Source: Alistipes sp.
Lineage (GTDB): Bacteria > Bacteroidota > Bacteroidia > Bacteroidales > Rikenellaceae
Direction of reading: 5' to 3'
Length of the DNA stretch: 8,086 nucleotides
NCBI GenBank assembly: GCA_029051915.1
Contig: JAIDKM010000268.1
Span: forward strand, 5,167 to 13,252
Positions 7,006-8,086 of the stretch are shown piece after piece. The stretch's first letter is position 1. Each line of letters opens with the position of its first letter. Position numbers and translations under genes: made by a program. Under the pieces are notes generated by a model. The model made no database searches. It was not told the DNA's origin and was given only the letters and a program-made list of their open reading frames with translations.

Positions 7006-7725
7006 ATGCAAACGAAACTCTTTACCATACCCAATCTGCTCACCCTCGCCAACCTGCTGTGCGGCGCCTCGGCGGTGCTTTCGGCGTTGTATTACGGCAA
7101 CCTGACGGCTTCGTTCTGGCTGGTCGTGCTGGCCGCCGTGTTCGATTTCTTCGACGGCTTCGTGGCGCGTCTGCTCGGCATCGGCGGCCCGCTGGGCGTC
7201 GAGCTCGATTCGCTGGCCGACGACATCACGTTCGGACTCGCTCCCGCGGCGGTGCTTTTCGCGCTCTACGGTCGGTCGGAGGGTTGGTGGCTTTCGGATG
7301 TGGATTGGTGCGGGGGTGCGGTTTTCCTCTATGCCGCATTCGCTGCATTGCGCCTGGCCAAGTTCAACGTCGACGATACGCAGCATACGGAGTTCTGCGG
7401 TTTGCCGTCGCCGGCTGCGGCGTTGTTCGCCGTGTCGCTGGGACTGCTGGCCGAACGGGGCGGGGTCGCCGCTCCGCGCGAACTGATTCTGCTGACGGCG
7501 CTTGTGTTGGGTGCGTTGATGGTCTCTCCGGTGCGCATGTTCGCGCTCAAGTTCCACGGCTTCGGCTGGCGGGGCAACGAGATCCGCTATTCGTTCCTGC
7601 TGGCGAGCCTCGTGCTGATCGTTGTACTGCGGCTGTGGGCCGTTCCGGCTATCATCGCGCTTTACGTGCTGATGTCCCTCGGCCGGGGGATCGTTTGCCG
7701 CCGAAGCGGCACGTCGAAGCTCTGA
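7006..7725 (+). CDS. pssA: CDP-diacylglycerol--serine O-phosphatidyltransferase (phosphatidylserine synthase)
   Basis: Integral inner-membrane enzyme that transfers the phosphatidyl group from CDP-diacylglycerol to serine, giving phosphatidylserine, the precursor of phosphatidylethanolamine. The CDP-alcohol phosphatidyltransferase motif DGx2ARx8Gx3Dx3D is exact: Asp50-Gly51, Ala54-Arg55, Gly64, Asp68 and Asp72. The serine-enzyme features RLAKFN (116-121) and FCGLPSPAAA (130-139) are present. Hydrophobic segments lie near 9-30, 35-49, 103-120, 134-150, 160-178 and 197-227. From the ATG at 7006 it has 239 residues, usual for this membrane-bound type (about 230-260). That start puts IPNLLTLANLLCG at residues 8-20 as in relatives, and fits a leader of about 28 bases from the -7 box. 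The ATG at 6979 (nine more residues, nearly leaderless) is possible. The usual partner psd (decarboxylase) is not adjacent. Transcription diverges from manC. Confidence 0.93.
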   Translation: MQTKLFTIPNLLTLANLLCGASAVLSALYYGNLTASFWLVVLAAVFDFFDGFVARLLGIGGPLGVELDSLADDITFGLAPAAVLFALYGRSEGWWLSDVDWCGGAVFLYAAFAALRLAKFNVDDTQHTEFCGLPSPAAALFAVSLGLLAERGGVAAPRELILLTALVLGALMVSPVRMFALKFHGFGWRGNEIRYSFLLASLVLIVVLRLWAVPAIIALYVLMSLGRGIVCRRSGTSKL

Positions 7726-7750
7726 CCGACGATCGGAAACGACCGTACGG
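7726..7750 (+). terminator. pssA: Hairpin directly after pssA stop, possible terminator
   Basis: Immediately after the TGA, 7726-7735 can pair with 7740-7750 around a GAAA tetraloop (7736-7739), with nine base pairs, one A/C mismatch and one bulged A. The next bases form a short A-run, not a T-run, so it is not a classical plus-strand intrinsic terminator. It may end or protect the pssA transcript. Confidence 0.35.
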
Positions 7751-7797
7751 AGCAAAAAACGGTTTGAAAACAAAAGGGTTGCCTTAGGAAAATAAGT

Positions 7798-7805
7798 TAT
7801 TTTTG
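7798..7805 (+). promoter_or_regulatory. -7 promoter box for the porin-like gene
   Basis: The plus strand reads TATTTTTG, a full match to TAnnTTTG, ending 27 bases before the ATG at 7833. A TTG at 7779-7781 could be the -33 element, though the 16-base spacing is a little short. The rest of the 107-base gap after pssA holds only the hairpin at 7726-7750, A-rich sequence, and a small inverted repeat (7807-7811 with 7818-7822) around the predicted transcription start. Confidence 0.6.
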
Positions 7806-7832
7806 CGGCGGGATTTTCCGCCTTCGGATTGT

Positions 7833-8086
7833 ATGTCGAGGTTGTCGAAAGGTTTGGTTCGTGCTCTGCTGGCGGGGTGGCTGGCGGTCGTTCCGGCGGG
7901 CGTGTTCGCTCAGCTGGACGCCCGGTCGATTCTGAGAGCCCAGCAACGCGGCGAAGACCCCAATATCTATGGCAACAACCCCTACGCTTCCGGGGAGGAC
8001 GAGGAGAATGTCGAACCGCAGTATTCGACCAAGAAACAACGGATCCGCCAGCCGGTGGAATCTTATTTTTTCAACGACTCGCTCCG
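7833..8086 (+). CDS. Probable outer-membrane putative porin, N-terminal fragment (3' end outside window)
   Basis: The frame is open from the ATG at 7833 to the right edge, showing 84 complete codons. Residues 1-26 form a signal peptide: basic start (MSRLSKGLVR), hydrophobic core (ALLAGWLAVVPAGV) and a small-residue cleavage site around VFA-Q, so the product is exported. After a polar, acidic and asparagine-rich stretch (35-62), the motif RQPVESYFFNDSLR (72-85, the last codon incomplete) appears. This resembles the opening of the Bacteroidota putative porin family (Pfam Porin_10), whose members are large outer-membrane beta-barrels. I recognise the family from this motif and the secretion signal only; the barrel itself is outside the window. 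The start is supported by the -7 box at 7798-7805. It could instead be another secreted or envelope protein with a similar N-terminus. Confidence 0.65.
   Translation, partial: MSRLSKGLVRALLAGWLAVVPAGVFAQLDARSILRAQQRGEDPNIYGNNPYASGEDEENVEPQYSTKKQRIRQPVESYFFNDSL

Noticed and set aside
6943..7773. 276-codon open frame on the minus strand
   Set aside because: Antisense to pssA and covering both its promoter and its 3' gap; rich in Gln, Arg and Glu with no domain.
7797..8039. 80-codon open frame on the minus strand
   Set aside because: Antisense to the signal-peptide gene and its promoter; no support beyond being open.
1..8086. Mobile elements, CRISPR arrays, tRNA/rRNA genes, defence or toxin-antitoxin systems
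   Set aside because: No transposase, integrase, direct-repeat array or tRNA-like cloverleaf was seen. The MazG-like protein is unrelated to MazE/MazF toxin-antitoxin pairs despite the name.

Overview
The window looks like chromosomal housekeeping DNA from a GC-rich member of the Bacteroidota, most likely an Alistipes/Rikenellaceae-type gut bacterium. Four gene starts have a Bacteroidota-type -7 promoter element (TAnnTTTG) about 20-30 bases upstream. Shine-Dalgarno sequences are mostly absent, the coding regions are GC-rich with AT-rich gaps, and the right end encodes the start of a probable Bacteroidota outer-membrane porin. The genus is an inference; no rRNA or other marker gene is present.

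Left block (1-4527, all on the minus strand, read right to left): a tight four-gene run, probably one transcript from a promoter at about 4520-4527. In transcription order it encodes a small MazG-type nucleotide pyrophosphohydrolase, a 670-residue OPT-family oligopeptide transporter, peptidase T, and the start of a long glutamine-dependent NAD+ synthetase (nadE, cut by the left edge). The gaps are 20, 13 and 7 bases. The transporter and tripeptidase together form an import-and-digest route for small peptides. The peptides would supply amino acids, including glutamine, the nitrogen donor of the last enzyme.

Middle block (4604-6953, minus strand): manC (mannose-1-phosphate guanylyltransferase) followed after 4 bases by murF (last cytoplasmic amino-acid-adding step of the peptidoglycan precursor), probably co-transcribed from a promoter at 6946-6953. 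A GC-rich hairpin after murF separates this unit from the mazG promoter.

Right block (6965-8086, plus strand): pssA (phosphatidylserine synthase) is transcribed divergently from manC, with back-to-back -7 boxes only 11 bases apart. After a hairpin and a fresh promoter comes the 5' end of a signal-peptide protein resembling the Bacteroidota putative porin family, cut by the right edge. The middle and right blocks together serve envelope building: GDP-mannose, peptidoglycan, phospholipid and outer-membrane protein.

I see no mobile element, CRISPR array, tRNA, rRNA or defence system, and no convincing new system. The points most worth a second look are the overlapping divergent promoters, an apparently shortened central domain in MurF with a GTG start, the peptide-use operon that includes mazG and nadE, and the start codon of pssA. 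No stretch over 300 bases lacks a gene; the largest gaps are about 110 bases and are described.
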